From NCBI RefSeq assembly GCF_004000885.1, contig NZ_BIMC01000003.1, positions 372,001 through 436,000 of the forward strand: a stretch of DNA of 64,000 nt, read 5' to 3'. This DNA comes from Paenibacillus glucanolyticus NBRC 15330 (GTDB lineage Bacteria; Bacillota; Bacilli; Paenibacillales; Paenibacillaceae). Both the position numbers and the translations under genes were made by a program. The notes beneath the pieces were generated by a model, which saw only the letters and a list, made by a program, of their open reading frames with translations, did no database searches and had not been told where the DNA came from. Positions 54,163-63,654 of this stretch are shown in pieces; the first letter of the stretch is position 1; each line of letters starts with the position of its first letter.

Positions 54163-55704
54163 TTAGAAGGTTGTGAACCCGAGGAACTTTTGAATCCGGA
54201 ACAGAACATCTTTGATCCAGGTGGTTTTTCCCTGATAAGCTCCGGCATCAAGACTGAATTCGGCGCCCTCGTTGAACCATATCTGATTAAAGTACCGGTC
54301 CAGGTCCCGGGTAAGCGGATGATCCTTTGGGGCGGCGATCCACAGGTTGTTCTCCAGATTCAGATCGGCCAGATTTCGCTGGGTGAAATTAGTGGATCCG
54401 CCCGTCATTACGGATTTGCTGGTTGGTTTGGCAATGTACATCAGTTTGGTATGATACTGCTCTTTACCGGTGTTGTACCAACGAACGGAGATATTGCCCT
54501 TTGATTTCTTGATGAGTTCAGCGGCAGCCGGACGGTTGGGGATCCCGATTTTTTCCCTGCCGAATGCATTCTGGTTCGGATCCAGGATAAGGCGTATGTC
54601 GACGCCGCGCTCCGAGGCTTTCAGAAGCTGGTCCATCACCTTGCCGTCGGCCAGATAGAACATCCCCATCCAGAGTGTATCTCCGGATTGAGACTGCTCA
54701 ATGGCCTCCAGAACGTATTTGTATATTTTCCCTTCCGTCAGGTACCGAACATCGACGCTGGCCTGCCCGGAAGGCTGCTTGGGAGCTGCCGCCTTCGGTT
54801 CATATGCCGGCAGTTTGATATCGCTTGAAAGATTGACGGCAGCTTGCTCAGTGGCCAGTATATCGCCAATGATGTCGCCGCTTGTTTCAAAAGCGATGTT
54901 CGAGTGGAAAGCGCTGGCATCATGAATGTTGGCTGAAGTGACAAGCGCTGTGTTTTCGCTGATGACGACCTTACGATGATTGGCCTTCACGTTCAGCAGC
55001 TTCAGATAGGAGCGAACGGTAATATCGGGCGCTTCGTTTGCCATCAGATTGGGGAGCGTTCCTTTGCCGGATTGACCAAACCATTGGAAAAAGGTGCGCC
55101 ATACAGCGGAATAGATCGGCGTCGAATCCCGCAGCCGGTTGACATCGGTTATAATGACTTGAATGCCCGCGGCCTTCATGGCCTCGAACTCCGGAAGCGG
55201 ATAGGAACCATATCCGGTGTTAACTTCATCGCTGATAAAGAAGATGTCCATGTCGGGATATTTTTGTTTATGCTTCACAAGGCGATCGGTGAGCTCCTCA
55301 CTCACCTTCGGAAATGTCTGGCCTTTATGGGCGTAACCGTTGAACAGAAACATATCGATAACCAGGAATTTTCGGGATTCATCAATAATCTGGCCGATGC
55401 GCGGTCCGATCTCGCGATCATGGACCGGTTGACCGTCCGGACCGGGATAGGTCAGGTCGACCCACATGGCAACCTCGCTCTGATAGAGCGGGCTTTCGTA
55501 AGAAATCCCCTTGGGCAGAGGCTTGTGAGTCTGATAGATCATCACGCCGATCAGCCATAGAATGAGAAGGACAAGGCCGGTAAAAATATATTTTCGTGTT
55601 CGGGAACCTTTGGTATGCGCTTTACCTGGCATAAGTGGAGTATCTCCATCAGGGGGATGCGGATGATCTGAAGTGCGGCTGCGAAATAAATGACGGAAAT
55701 CCAA
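54163..55704 (-). CDS. Phospholipase D-family protein, membrane-anchored
   Basis: A 513-residue protein with one membrane helix (YIFTGLVLLILWLIGVMIYQ) near residue 45 and a large extracytoplasmic part with two HKD-type motifs, NHRKVVISENTALVTSANIHD and YHTKLMYIAKPTSKSVMTGGSTNFTQRNL. The second keeps His-x-Lys but lacks the usual Asp six residues on. It is probably a phosphatidyltransferase or phospholipase of the cardiolipin-synthase superfamily; the reaction is not known. AGGAGG upstream fits the TTG at 55704 rather than the codon at 55755. It is convergent with cls. Confidence 0.82.
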   Translation of the reverse strand: MDFRHLFRSRTSDHPHPPDGDTPLMPGKAHTKGSRTRKYIFTGLVLLILWLIGVMIYQTHKPLPKGISYESPLYQSEVAMWVDLTYPGPDGQPVHDREIGPRIGQIIDESRKFLVIDMFLFNGYAHKGQTFPKVSEELTDRLVKHKQKYPDMDIFFISDEVNTGYGSYPLPEFEAMKAAGIQVIITDVNRLRDSTPIYSAVWRTFFQWFGQSGKGTLPNLMANEAPDITVRSYLKLLNVKANHRKVVISENTALVTSANIHDASAFHSNIAFETSGDIIGDILATEQAAVNLSSDIKLPAYEPKAAAPKQPSGQASVDVRYLTEGKIYKYVLEAIEQSQSGDTLWMGMFYLADGKVMDQLLKASERGVDIRLILDPNQNAFGREKIGIPNRPAAAELIKKSKGNISVRWYNTGKEQYHTKLMYIAKPTSKSVMTGGSTNFTQRNLADLNLENNLWIAAPKDHPLTRDLDRYFNQIWFNEGAEFSLDAGAYQGKTTWIKDVLFRIQKFLGFTTF

Positions 55705-56002
55705 AATAGCCCATCCTCCTATAACTTTCAGTTGTATAACGTTAATTAACATCAATCACCGGACATGACGCACTCCGTCTGCCATATGTGATAAGGCTCC
55801 TTATGCCGGGTTGTTGACCCGTTTCAGGGGTAGAATGATAATATACGGTTTTTTGTTTCATTCCATGCGGCAGAAAACGGACATCTGGCTTATATTTTTG
55901 CTTGTTGTTCTTCATATCATACAACCGGCCATATCCGGCACCCTGTGCACGCTAATAAGATGGTTAATTTAAGGATGAATTACTTGAACAAGGAGGCACG
56001 GA

Positions 56003-57118
56003 ATGAATTCAGAACATAAAGATACTGCGGGCATGCCCGCTGAAACCATTACTGGCAGTGGAACCGGGAGATCCGAGGGCCGGCTGCTGCCGGAAGTACC
56101 AACCGGTGAACGAAAAATAGAGCATGTGCGCCTATGCCTTGATGAGGAGGTAGGTTCCGTCGGTTTAACATCAGGCTTTGAACGTTACCGCTTCCGTCAC
56201 TCCGCGCTGCCGGAGATCGACTTTGAAGATATTAAACTGGACACCACGTTTCTGGATATTCCGGTACGAACGCCATTGCTGATCAGCTCCATGACGGGAG
56301 GAAGCAAGGCGACCGGAGAGATCAATATGAGGCTGGCCGAAGCTGCGGAGCGCCGCGGCTGGGCGCTTGGGGTGGGCTCTGTCCGGGCTGCGGTGGAGAA
56401 GGAGGAGCTTGCTCCTACATTCCGCGTGAGAGAGTGTGCACCGAGTGTGCCGGTTATCGCAAACCTGGGGGCTGTACAGCTGAACTATGGCTTTGGTCTT
56501 GACGATTGCCAGCGGGCGGTGGATATCGCGGGTGCCGATATGCTCGTTCTTCATCTGAATGGACTCCAGGAGGTATTTCAGCCGGAGGGGAATACCCGGT
56601 TTGGCCGTTTGCTTGGCCGAATTGAGGATCTGTGCCGAACGCTGGAAGTGCCGGTGGGCATTAAAGAGGTCGGCTGGGGAATTGATGGAGAAACCGCGCG
56701 AAGACTGCTGGATATCGGGGCAGCGTTCATCGATGTGGCTGGTGCGGGCGGCACCTCCTGGAGCCAGGTGGAGAAATTCCGCAGCAAGGACCCGGTACGC
56801 CGCTGCGCTGCGGAAGCTTTTGCCGGATGGGGCAATCCTACCGCAGAATGCATTTTGGAGGTGCGGGAGGCTGCTCCTGCCTGTACCCTGATCGGCAGTG
56901 GCGGGCTGCAAAACGGCGTTGATGTCGCGAAAGCGATAGCGCTGGGCGCTGACCTGGCTGGCTTCGGACGCGGATTGCTGGGCTCCGCCGTTGACTCTGT
57001 AGAGGCGCTGGACCAGCGGCTGGCGCAGGTGGAATTGGAGCTGCAGACAGCCATGTTTGGAATTGGCGCAGGGAACATCGAAGCTCTGAGGTCCACCGCG
57101 CGTCTGATTCGTGCCTGA
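56003..57118 (+). CDS. fni: Type 2 isopentenyl-diphosphate delta-isomerase
   Basis: FMN-dependent enzyme of 371 residues that interconverts isopentenyl and dimethylallyl diphosphate for isoprenoid synthesis. Marks are PLLISSMTGGSKATGEINMRLAEAAERRGWALGVGS, ADMLVLHLNGLQEVFQPEGN, VGIKEVGWGI, FIDVAGAGGTSWSQVE and LIGSGGLQNGVDVAKAIALGADLAGFGR. It carries an N-terminal extension of about 35 polar residues before the usual start region. AAGGAGG fits the ATG. The 300 bases upstream (55705-56002) show no gene. Confidence 0.95.
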   Translation: MNSEHKDTAGMPAETITGSGTGRSEGRLLPEVPTGERKIEHVRLCLDEEVGSVGLTSGFERYRFRHSALPEIDFEDIKLDTTFLDIPVRTPLLISSMTGGSKATGEINMRLAEAAERRGWALGVGSVRAAVEKEELAPTFRVRECAPSVPVIANLGAVQLNYGFGLDDCQRAVDIAGADMLVLHLNGLQEVFQPEGNTRFGRLLGRIEDLCRTLEVPVGIKEVGWGIDGETARRLLDIGAAFIDVAGAGGTSWSQVEKFRSKDPVRRCAAEAFAGWGNPTAECILEVREAAPACTLIGSGGLQNGVDVAKAIALGADLAGFGRGLLGSAVDSVEALDQRLAQVELELQTAMFGIGAGNIEALRSTARLIRA

Positions 57119-57171
57119 ATTGACCGGCTTGACTGCCGGAATCGGGACGGAGTGATGGCAGTATATTCGTA

Positions 57172-57199
57172 TTGAAGTCTATGGGGTATCTGCTATAAT
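57172..57199 (+). promoter_or_regulatory. Sigma-A promoter of ychF
   Basis: TTGAAG (57172-57177), a 16-base spacer and TATAAT (57194-57199), about 100 bases before the start codon. Confidence 0.7.
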
Positions 57200-57300
57200 T
57201 AATAAGATTGTTTAGCTGGGATTGGCAGCTTAGGTGATATGAACCCAAGCTTTGAATACTTACTAATAAGAGTAACTTATAATAAGGAGTTGTCACATAA

Positions 57301-58401
57301 ATGGCTTTAAAGGCAGGGATCGTCGGTTTGCCAAACGTCGGCAAATCTACATTGTTTAATGCGATTACACAGGCGGGCGCCGAATCGGCTAACTACCCGT
57401 TCTGTACAATTGACCCGAACGTCGGTGTCGTGGAAGTGCCGGATGAGCGCCTCGATAAACTGACCGAGCTCGTTCAACCGAACAAGACGGTTCCGACGGC
57501 TTTTGAATTTGTGGATATCGCGGGTCTGGTTCGCGGTGCAAGCAAAGGCGAAGGGCTTGGGAACAAGTTTCTTGCCCACATTCGTGAAGTGGATGCCATC
57601 GTTCACGTGGTTCGCTGCTTTGAAGATGAGAACATTACCCACGTCGATGGCAAAGTGAACCCGGTGAGCGATATCCAGACCATTAATCTGGAGCTGATCC
57701 TGGCTGATCTCGACAGCGTGGAGAAGCGGATTGACCGTGCCAAGAAGAATATGAAGGGCGGCAACAAGCAGTATGCCCAGGAAGTTGAGCTGCTGGAGCG
57801 CCTGAAGGAAGCTCTTTACAACGACCAGCCTGCACGCAGTGTGGAACTCAGCGATGATGAGAAGCTGATTGTTCGCGACCTGCACCTTCTGACATTGAAG
57901 CCGGTTCTGTATGCGGCTAACCTGAGTGAGGACGGAGTAGCGGAAGCGGACAGCAATCCGTTTGTGCAGCAGGTTCGTGATTTCGCGGCGGCAGAGAATG
58001 CGATTGTGGTTCCGATCAGCGCGAAGGTGGAAGCCGAAATTGCCGAGCTCGAAGGCGAGGATAAAGCGATGTTCCTTGAGGAGCTGGGACTTGAAGAATC
58101 CGGCCTGAACCGTCTGATCAAGGCAGCGTACAGCCTTCTTGGACTGTACACGTACTTTACAGCTGGCGTGCAGGAAGTGCGTGCGTGGACGATTCGCAAA
58201 GGAACGAAGGCACCGCAAGCGGCAGCTGTTATCCATACGGACTTCGAACGAGGCTTCATCCGTGCTGAAGTAGTCGCTTACGATGATTTGGTTGCTGCTG
58301 GATCGATGAACGGAGCGAAAGAACGTGGACAGCTCCGTCTGGAAGGCAAGGAGTATGTTGTCAGCGACGGCGATGTTATGCATTTCCGTTTCAACGTTTA
58401 G
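57301..58401 (+). CDS. ychF: Ribosome-associated ATPase YchF (Obg family)
   Basis: P-loop NTPase of 366 residues that prefers ATP and binds ribosomes. The N-terminal G domain has [15 protein letters not shown] (Walker A), [20 protein letters not shown] (switch II) and [10 protein letters not shown] (NxxE in place of NKxD, as expected for YchF). A coiled-coil follows at about 130-200 and the C-terminal TGS domain ends in [24 protein letters not shown] precedes the ATG. A terminator follows. Confidence 0.97.
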   Translation: MALKAGIVGLPNVGKSTLFNAITQAGAESANYPFCTIDPNVGVVEVPDERLDKLTELVQPNKTVPTAFEFVDIAGLVRGASKGEGLGNKFLAHIREVDAIVHVVRCFEDENITHVDGKVNPVSDIQTINLELILADLDSVEKRIDRAKKNMKGGNKQYAQEVELLERLKEALYNDQPARSVELSDDEKLIVRDLHLLTLKPVLYAANLSEDGVAEADSNPFVQQVRDFAAAENAIVVPISAKVEAEIAELEGEDKAMFLEELGLEESGLNRLIKAAYSLLGLYTYFTAGVQEVRAWTIRKGTKAPQAAAVIHTDFERGFIRAEVVAYDDLVAAGSMNGAKERGQLRLEGKEYVVSDGDVMHFRFNV

Positions 58402-58420
58402 AAACGAGAGGTTTCAAAGG

Positions 58421-58467
58421 CCATGGCTCCATGTCACTTTGTGCATGGGACTGTGGTTTTTTTCTAG
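58421..58467 (+). terminator. Terminator after ychF
   Basis: GGCCATGGCTCCATG pairs imperfectly with CATGGGACTGTGG, followed by TTTTTTTCT. Confidence 0.65.
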
Positions 58468-58632
58468 TGGTGGAGCCCTGTAAGGAAAGAATGGTTTATC
58501 CAGGTCAACAGCCTGCTAGTCAAATGTGTTGTTTCATGGTAAAATAAAAAGTCGTTTGCACTTCATTTTTGTTTGGATATGGAGTGCGAAATGGCATATC
58601 TTCAGGAATATATCTTAGAGAGGTGAATTCCT

Positions 58633-59700
58633 TTGTTGGACCGATTACAATCCCTTGCGGACCGTTACGAGAAATTAAGTGAACTGTTGTGCGATCCTGA
58701 TGTCGCTAATGACTCCAAGAAGCTCAGGGATTATTCCAAAGAACAATCCGATTTGCAGCCTGCATATGAGGCTTATGTTGAATATAAAAATGTAATTGAA
58801 GAACTCGAAGCTGCCAAAACCATGCAGGGCGAGAAGATGGACGACGAAATGCGCGAAATGGTGAAAATGGAGATCGAGGAACTTTCCACGCGCGAGCGAG
58901 AGCTGGCGGAGAAAATCCGTATTTTGCTGCTGCCGAAGGACCCGAATGATGATAAGAACGTAATCATCGAAATTCGCGGAGCGGCTGGCGGAGACGAGGC
59001 GGCCCTGTTTGCTTCCGACCTGTACCGGATGTATACCCGCTATGCGGATACCCAAGGCTGGAAGGTCGAGCTGATGGACGTTAACACGAATGATCTGGGT
59101 GGATTCAAGGAAGTCATCTTCATGATCAACGGCCGCGGTGCCTACAGCAAAATGAAATTCGAGAGCGGCGCGCACCGTGTCCAGCGCATTCCGACAACGG
59201 AATCCGGCGGCCGTATTCATACTTCCACCTCAACCGTTGCCGTTATGCCGGAGGCGGAAGAAGTGGATATTGAAATCCACGATAAGGATATCCGCGTGGA
59301 TACGTTCTGCTCCAGCGGTGCAGGCGGCCAGTCCGTTAACACAACCAAGTCGGCGGTGCGTGTGACGCATATACCGACGGGCATCGTGGCTACTTGCCAG
59401 GACGGCAAATCGCAGAACTCCAATAAGGATAAGGCGCTGCAGGTGCTTCGTGCCCGTATCTTTGATATGATGCGCCAAGAGGAAGAAGCGAAATATGCCG
59501 GGGAGCGGAAGAGCAAGGTAGGTACGGGCGACCGCAGCGAGCGGATTCGGACGTACAATTTCCCGCAGAGCCGCGTAACGGACCATCGGATCGGACTTAC
59601 CGTTCACAAACTGGATCAGGTGATGAACGGGGAGATTGAAGAGATCGTTTCAGCACTGACGATTGCAGAGCAAGCTGAACTGATGGAAAAAGGAGTATAA
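58633..59700 (+). CDS. prfA: Peptide chain release factor 1
   Basis: Recognises UAA and UAG stop codons and triggers peptide release. The catalytic GGQ is at 231-233 ([20 protein letters not shown]). The stop-codon-reading region holds [23 protein letters not shown]. Length 355 is normal. It starts with TTG at 58633, with AGAGGTG 8 bases upstream and a second TTG following. prmC, whose product methylates this GGQ, begins 4 bases after its stop codon. Confidence 0.97.
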   Translation: MLDRLQSLADRYEKLSELLCDPDVANDSKKLRDYSKEQSDLQPAYEAYVEYKNVIEELEAAKTMQGEKMDDEMREMVKMEIEELSTRERELAEKIRILLLPKDPNDDKNVIIEIRGAAGGDEAALFASDLYRMYTRYADTQGWKVELMDVNTNDLGGFKEVIFMINGRGAYSKMKFESGAHRVQRIPTTESGGRIHTSTSTVAVMPEAEEVDIEIHDKDIRVDTFCSSGAGGQSVNTTKSAVRVTHIPTGIVATCQDGKSQNSNKDKALQVLRARIFDMMRQEEEAKYAGERKSKVGTGDRSERIRTYNFPQSRVTDHRIGLTVHKLDQVMNGEIEEIVSALTIAEQAELMEKGV

Positions 59701-59704
59701 CGCT

Positions 59705-60595
59705 TTGAAGCGGACGATATTTGAATTGACGCCGCAGCGCAGCATAAGAGAAGCCTTTGTGGAGGCTTCTTCTTTTTTAGATGCCATGCGGGTAATGGAG
59801 CCCCAGCGGAATGCGCAGCTGCTGCTGGAGCATGTACTGGGGTTGTCGGGAACCTCATATTATATGGCCCTGCCGGAGCCTTTCCCGGCGGAATGCCGCC
59901 ACGCTTTGGAAGAAGCGATCCGTCGCAAGGCGGAGGGGGTTCCTGCGCAGTATATTATCGGTGAGCAGGAATTTTACGGTCGGCCGTTTGAAGTAACGCC
60001 GGCGGTCCTCATTCCGCGTCCGGAAACCGAGCTGCTTGTGGAGGCGGTGCTGAAGTATGGGCAGGAGATTGCTCCGCGTTCAGAAGCAAGGCTGAAGGCA
60101 ATTGACATTGGCACCGGCAGCGGGGCGATTGCCGTTACGCTGGCACTGCAGGCCCCTTCCTGGGACCTCCTGGCGAGTGATATTTCGCCTGAAGCGCTCG
60201 AAGTTGCCACGCGTAATGCGAAGCAGCTCCATGCGAATGTGGAATTCCGGCAGGGGAACCTGCTGGAGCCGTTTGCCGGCCTTGCGCCGGACATTCTCGT
60301 CTCCAATCCGCCCTATATACCGGCGGAGGACATCGAGGGCCTGCAGCCGGAAGTGCGCGATTACGAGCCGCGCACGGCTCTGGACGGCGGTCGCGACGGA
60401 TTGAATCCGTACCGGATCATGATGGCACAGCTGCCTCTGCTGACAGCGCCGCCGCGGCTGATCGCTTTTGAGCTGGGCATGGGCCAGGCCGGGGATGTGG
60501 CCGAGCTGCTGCGCCAGGAAGGGCATTGGCAGGAAATCGTCACAGTACCGGATTTGGCCGGGATTGACAGGCATGTTCTGGGAATTTGCCGTTAA
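59705..60595 (+). CDS. prmC: Release factor glutamine methyltransferase
   Basis: SAM-dependent methyltransferase of 296 residues that modifies the GGQ glutamine of release factors. KAIDIGTGSGAIAVTLAL is the SAM motif and NPPY at 201-204 is the glutamine-binding catalytic motif. The start is TTG at 59705; its ribosome site AAAGGAG lies inside the end of prfA, so the two are translationally coupled. Confidence 0.96.
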   Translation: MKRTIFELTPQRSIREAFVEASSFLDAMRVMEPQRNAQLLLEHVLGLSGTSYYMALPEPFPAECRHALEEAIRRKAEGVPAQYIIGEQEFYGRPFEVTPAVLIPRPETELLVEAVLKYGQEIAPRSEARLKAIDIGTGSGAIAVTLALQAPSWDLLASDISPEALEVATRNAKQLHANVEFRQGNLLEPFAGLAPDILVSNPPYIPAEDIEGLQPEVRDYEPRTALDGGRDGLNPYRIMMAQLPLLTAPPRLIAFELGMGQAGDVAELLRQEGHWQEIVTVPDLAGIDRHVLGICR

Positions 60596-60624
60596 TTGTA
60601 TTTGGGGTGGATTTCTTTTAGAAT
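60596..60624 (+). promoter_or_regulatory. Promoter of first RodA/FtsW paralogue
   Basis: TTGTAT (60596-60601), a 17-base spacer and TAGAAT (60619-60624). The same arrangement recurs before the second paralogue. Confidence 0.65.
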
Positions 60625-60725
60625 AGTTAGTGGACTTGGCGGAGTAATCTTTATTCCGTTCAGATCGTAGATACGGACTGATAACAGCTCAGTGTGTACA
60701 GCTCCAGGCACAGGGGGACCAGAGC

Positions 60726-61919
60726 ATGCTTCAGAAATTCAAGAAGATTGATTTTGTCATTGTTTTTGTGCTGTTGATGCTGATGTTTGTCAGCATTACA
60801 TCGATATATAGTGCCACCTTTGACACGACCGGCTACGAGCGACACTACATCAAGATGGCCGTTATTTATATCCTCGGATTTGCAGCTTTTTTCGGGTTGA
60901 GCTTGATTGATTACCGAATCTGGACCAAATATGCAATACACATATACATCGGCGGATTGGTCATGCTGCTGCTGCCTTCCTTCATCGGTCAAACCAAAAA
61001 CAATGCTACGGGTTGGATCGATCTCGGTATCGTGGATATTCAGCCTGCAGAGCTGTTCAAGCTTGTGCTCATCATATTTATAACGTATGTTCTTCTTCGG
61101 AAGAATAAAGCGAGGCTTTCTTTTTGGCGGGATATCATTCCAATCGGATTGTTGACGTTCATCCCGTTTGCCATTGTCATGGTTCAGAATGATTTGGGCA
61201 ATGGACTAAGTTATATCGTCATCCTGCTTGGGCTGTTATGGATCGGGAATGTGAAGCTCACGCACGCGCTTATCGGGCTGCTGATTGTAGCCGGTGTTGC
61301 CTTCGGCGGAGCACAGGCCTATATCCACTATCATGATGAGATTAAAGCATCGAAGATCATGGAGAGCCGCGGACATTGGATGGAACGGATTGACCCGTGG
61401 CTGATCCCGGAAAAAGCAACTCCGAAAGCGAGTTACCATACCAACAACGCGAAGCTGGCCATTGCTTCAGGCGGTATGAGTGGTGAAGGGTACTTACAGG
61501 GGAGCTCCGTGCAATCGTCACGCGTACCGTACACGTATTCGGATTCGATTTTTGTGCAGATTGCTGAGGAATACGGCTTTATCGGCTCCTCCGTTCTGCT
61601 GCTGTTATATTTCATACTCATTCACAGGATGATCCTGATCTCACTGGAAAGCCGGGGGAAAGCCGGGCCGTTTCTTATCATCGGCATCGTTGCCATGCTG
61701 CTGTATCAAATCTTTGAGAATATCGGCATGTTTATTGGGTTAATGCCATTGACAGGGATCACGCTGCCTTTTATCAGTTATGGCGGAACATCGCTTATTA
61801 TTAACATGGCGTGTCTCGGGGTGGCCATGAGTGTGAAGCTGCATGGACAGGAAGTGGAGGAGGATTTGCCTAATCCGAATTCTCCAACGTACGTTGCCGC
61901 ACCATCCCAACAGGCTTGA
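60726..61919 (+). CDS. RodA/FtsW-family (SEDS) cell-wall polymerase, copy 1
   Basis: Multi-pass membrane protein of 397 residues with about ten helices, of the SEDS peptidoglycan glycosyltransferase family. GWIDLGIVDIQPAELFKLVLIIF and VQNDLGNGLSYIVILLGLLWI are family blocks. The long loop ends in YTYSDSIFVQIAEEYGFIGS and the C-terminus has NIGMFIGLMPLTGITLPFISYGGTSLI. It is closer to RodA than FtsW by length and lacks FtsW-type tails. CAGGGGG precedes the ATG. Its near-copy follows 290 bases downstream. Confidence 0.92.
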   Translation: MLQKFKKIDFVIVFVLLMLMFVSITSIYSATFDTTGYERHYIKMAVIYILGFAAFFGLSLIDYRIWTKYAIHIYIGGLVMLLLPSFIGQTKNNATGWIDLGIVDIQPAELFKLVLIIFITYVLLRKNKARLSFWRDIIPIGLLTFIPFAIVMVQNDLGNGLSYIVILLGLLWIGNVKLTHALIGLLIVAGVAFGGAQAYIHYHDEIKASKIMESRGHWMERIDPWLIPEKATPKASYHTNNAKLAIASGGMSGEGYLQGSSVQSSRVPYTYSDSIFVQIAEEYGFIGSSVLLLLYFILIHRMILISLESRGKAGPFLIIGIVAMLLYQIFENIGMFIGLMPLTGITLPFISYGGTSLIINMACLGVAMSVKLHGQEVEEDLPNPNSPTYVAAPSQQA

Positions 61920-61964
61920 TTCGGGATGCTTGTGTTTCTACATGATCATAGCGGGGAATCCAAG

Positions 61965-61995
61965 GGATGCTATCGAAAGCAGCATCTCTTTTGTG
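61965..61995 (+). terminator. Terminator-like hairpin after copy 1
   Basis: GATGCT-ATCGAAAGC-AGCATC followed by TCTTTTGTGTTTTC. Confidence 0.6.
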
Positions 61996-62032
61996 TTTTC
62001 TGCCCAGCGATTGCAGGATGGACGTCCTTGAA

Positions 62033-62061
62033 TTGTGTTAAGGAGGAAAATCTTTTAGAAT
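62033..62061 (+). promoter_or_regulatory. Promoter of second RodA/FtsW paralogue
   Basis: TTGTGT (62033-62038), a 17-base spacer and TAGAAT (62056-62061); the TCTTTTAGAATA block is shared with the first copy's promoter. Confidence 0.65.
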
Positions 62062-62208
62062 AATTCATTAGGGGCTTATTATGATCATGTATCGACGACA
62101 AGCCAAAGCAAACAAGGAAACAAGGCAAACTTTCTGTTCGAAGAATCGTTATATGCCTGTATAGGCAAACTGGGGTTTGACGACTCCGGGCACAGGGGGA
62201 TCATAAGC

Positions 62209-63387
62209 ATGCTTCAGAAATTCAAGAAGATGGATTACGTTATTGTTTTTGTAATGGTTTTGATGATGGGTATCAGCATTACGTCGATATACAGCACGAC
62301 CGTTGACACCAAATTTGAAGGCTCTCATATCCGCATGATTGCTTTTTACATTGTCGGCTTCATTGCCTTTTTCGGCATAAGCCTGCTGGATTACCGGTTG
62401 TTGATTAAATATGCCAAATATATTTACTTGGGCGGATTGGCCGTACTGGTCCTCGTTATGTTCATCGGGAAGGATATCAACGGTGCCCAGGGCTGGATTT
62501 ATATTGGGGGATTAAGCATTCAGCCTGCCGAATTGTTCAAGCTGATCCTTATTATTTTCCTGTCCTATGTATTGGTGCGCAAAAACAAACCGCTGCTGTC
62601 CTTCTGGAAGGATATTATCCCGATTGGGCTCTTGGCGTTCATACCTTTTGTGCTTGTCATGGCTCAGAATGACCTGGGGAATGCGCTAAGTTATGTGATC
62701 ATCCTGCTGGGTTTGCTCTGGATCGGGAACGTGAAGTTCTCCCATGCGCTGATCGGTCTTGCACTTGTGGCGGGATTAGCCTTCGGCGGAGCGCAGGCCT
62801 ACATTCATTATCATGATGAACTGCTTGAATCAAAAATACTTAAGCCCCACTGGGTGGAGCGGATCGATCCATGGCTATACCCGGAGAAGGCAACTGCAAA
62901 GGCAAGTTATCATACCAATAACGCGAAGCTGGCTATTGCCTCAGGCGGCATGAGCGGTGAGGGGTATATGCAGGGGTCGTCGATCCAATCCGGCAGAGTG
63001 CCGTATGCGTATTCGGATTCGATTTTTGTACAGATTGCCGAGGAATTCGGTTTTATTGGCTCATCGGTGCTGCTGCTGTTGTATTTCATATTGATCCACC
63101 GGCTGATCCTGATTTCGCTTGAATCCCGAGAACGTGCAGGGCCGTTTCTTATCATAGGGATCGTTGCCATGTTCTTATACCAAATTTTCGAGAATATCGG
63201 GATGTTCATCGGTTTAATGCCACTGACCGGGATTACACTTCCTTTCATCAGTTATGGGGGAACCTCGCTCGTCATCAGCATGGCCAGTCTGGGGGTAGCC
63301 ATGAGTGTGAAACTGCATGGGCAGGAAGTGGAGGAAGATATGCCCGATCCCCACGCTTACCGTCCGGCTTCGCCTAAGCAGGCATAG
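62209..63387 (+). CDS. RodA/FtsW-family (SEDS) cell-wall polymerase, copy 2
   Basis: Tandem paralogue of the preceding gene, 392 residues, same helix layout and motifs (GWIYIGGLSIQPAELFKLILIIF, AQNDLGNALSYVIILLGLLWI, NIGMFIGLMPLTGITLPFISYGGTSLV). The first residues (MLQKFKKMDYVIVFV) and the leader GGCACAGGGGGA are almost the same as in copy 1. The differences cluster in the first extracellular loop (TTVDTKFEGSHIRM against ATFDTTGYERHYIKM) and the C-terminal tail. The position before spoIIR raises a possible sporulation role, which is inference. Confidence 0.92.
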   Translation: MLQKFKKMDYVIVFVMVLMMGISITSIYSTTVDTKFEGSHIRMIAFYIVGFIAFFGISLLDYRLLIKYAKYIYLGGLAVLVLVMFIGKDINGAQGWIYIGGLSIQPAELFKLILIIFLSYVLVRKNKPLLSFWKDIIPIGLLAFIPFVLVMAQNDLGNALSYVIILLGLLWIGNVKFSHALIGLALVAGLAFGGAQAYIHYHDELLESKILKPHWVERIDPWLYPEKATAKASYHTNNAKLAIASGGMSGEGYMQGSSIQSGRVPYAYSDSIFVQIAEEFGFIGSSVLLLLYFILIHRLILISLESRERAGPFLIIGIVAMFLYQIFENIGMFIGLMPLTGITLPFISYGGTSLVISMASLGVAMSVKLHGQEVEEDMPDPHAYRPASPKQA

Positions 63388-63492
63388 TTTGTTTGGATAA
63401 GGAGTCACATGATCATGGCGTACCGCGAGTTAGTATGAGATGGGCCGCCCGTTGACTTGAATCCTGCTGATATCCATATCCCTTTAACACTG

Positions 63493-63538
63493 AAAGATGC
63501 TATTCCCTGTTCCTGGGGAGGGCATCTTTATTTTTTTG
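63493..63538 (+). terminator. Terminator before spoIIR
   Basis: AAAGATGC and GCATCTTT close the stem, with TTCCCT/GGGGAG pairing inside, followed by ATTTTTTTG. Confidence 0.8.
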
Positions 63539-63582
63539 CAGCCTGATCTGTGCGAATCTATTAACAAATTGCTAGAGTCCAC

Positions 63583-63611
63583 GTTTATAACTCTCTCAGC
63601 CGGACATACTG
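63583..63611 (+). promoter_or_regulatory. Candidate sigma-F promoter of spoIIR
   Basis: GTTTA (63583-63587), a 14-base spacer and GGACATACTG (63602-63611). The latter fits the forespore sigma-F -10 pattern GGNNANAHTR at every position. spoIIR is a sigma-F gene in B. subtilis. The spacer is slightly short. Confidence 0.6.
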
Positions 63612-63654
63612 ATAGCATCATAGATTATTCGTTTGAGAGAGGCGGCTGGCATAG

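Noticed and set aside
55705..56002. Short minus-strand frame upstream of fni (55742-55924)
   Set aside because: Low-complexity basic translation and no ribosome site; treated as intergenic.
57307..58383. 358-codon frame antisense to ychF
   Set aside because: Shadow frame; the plus strand is clearly YchF.
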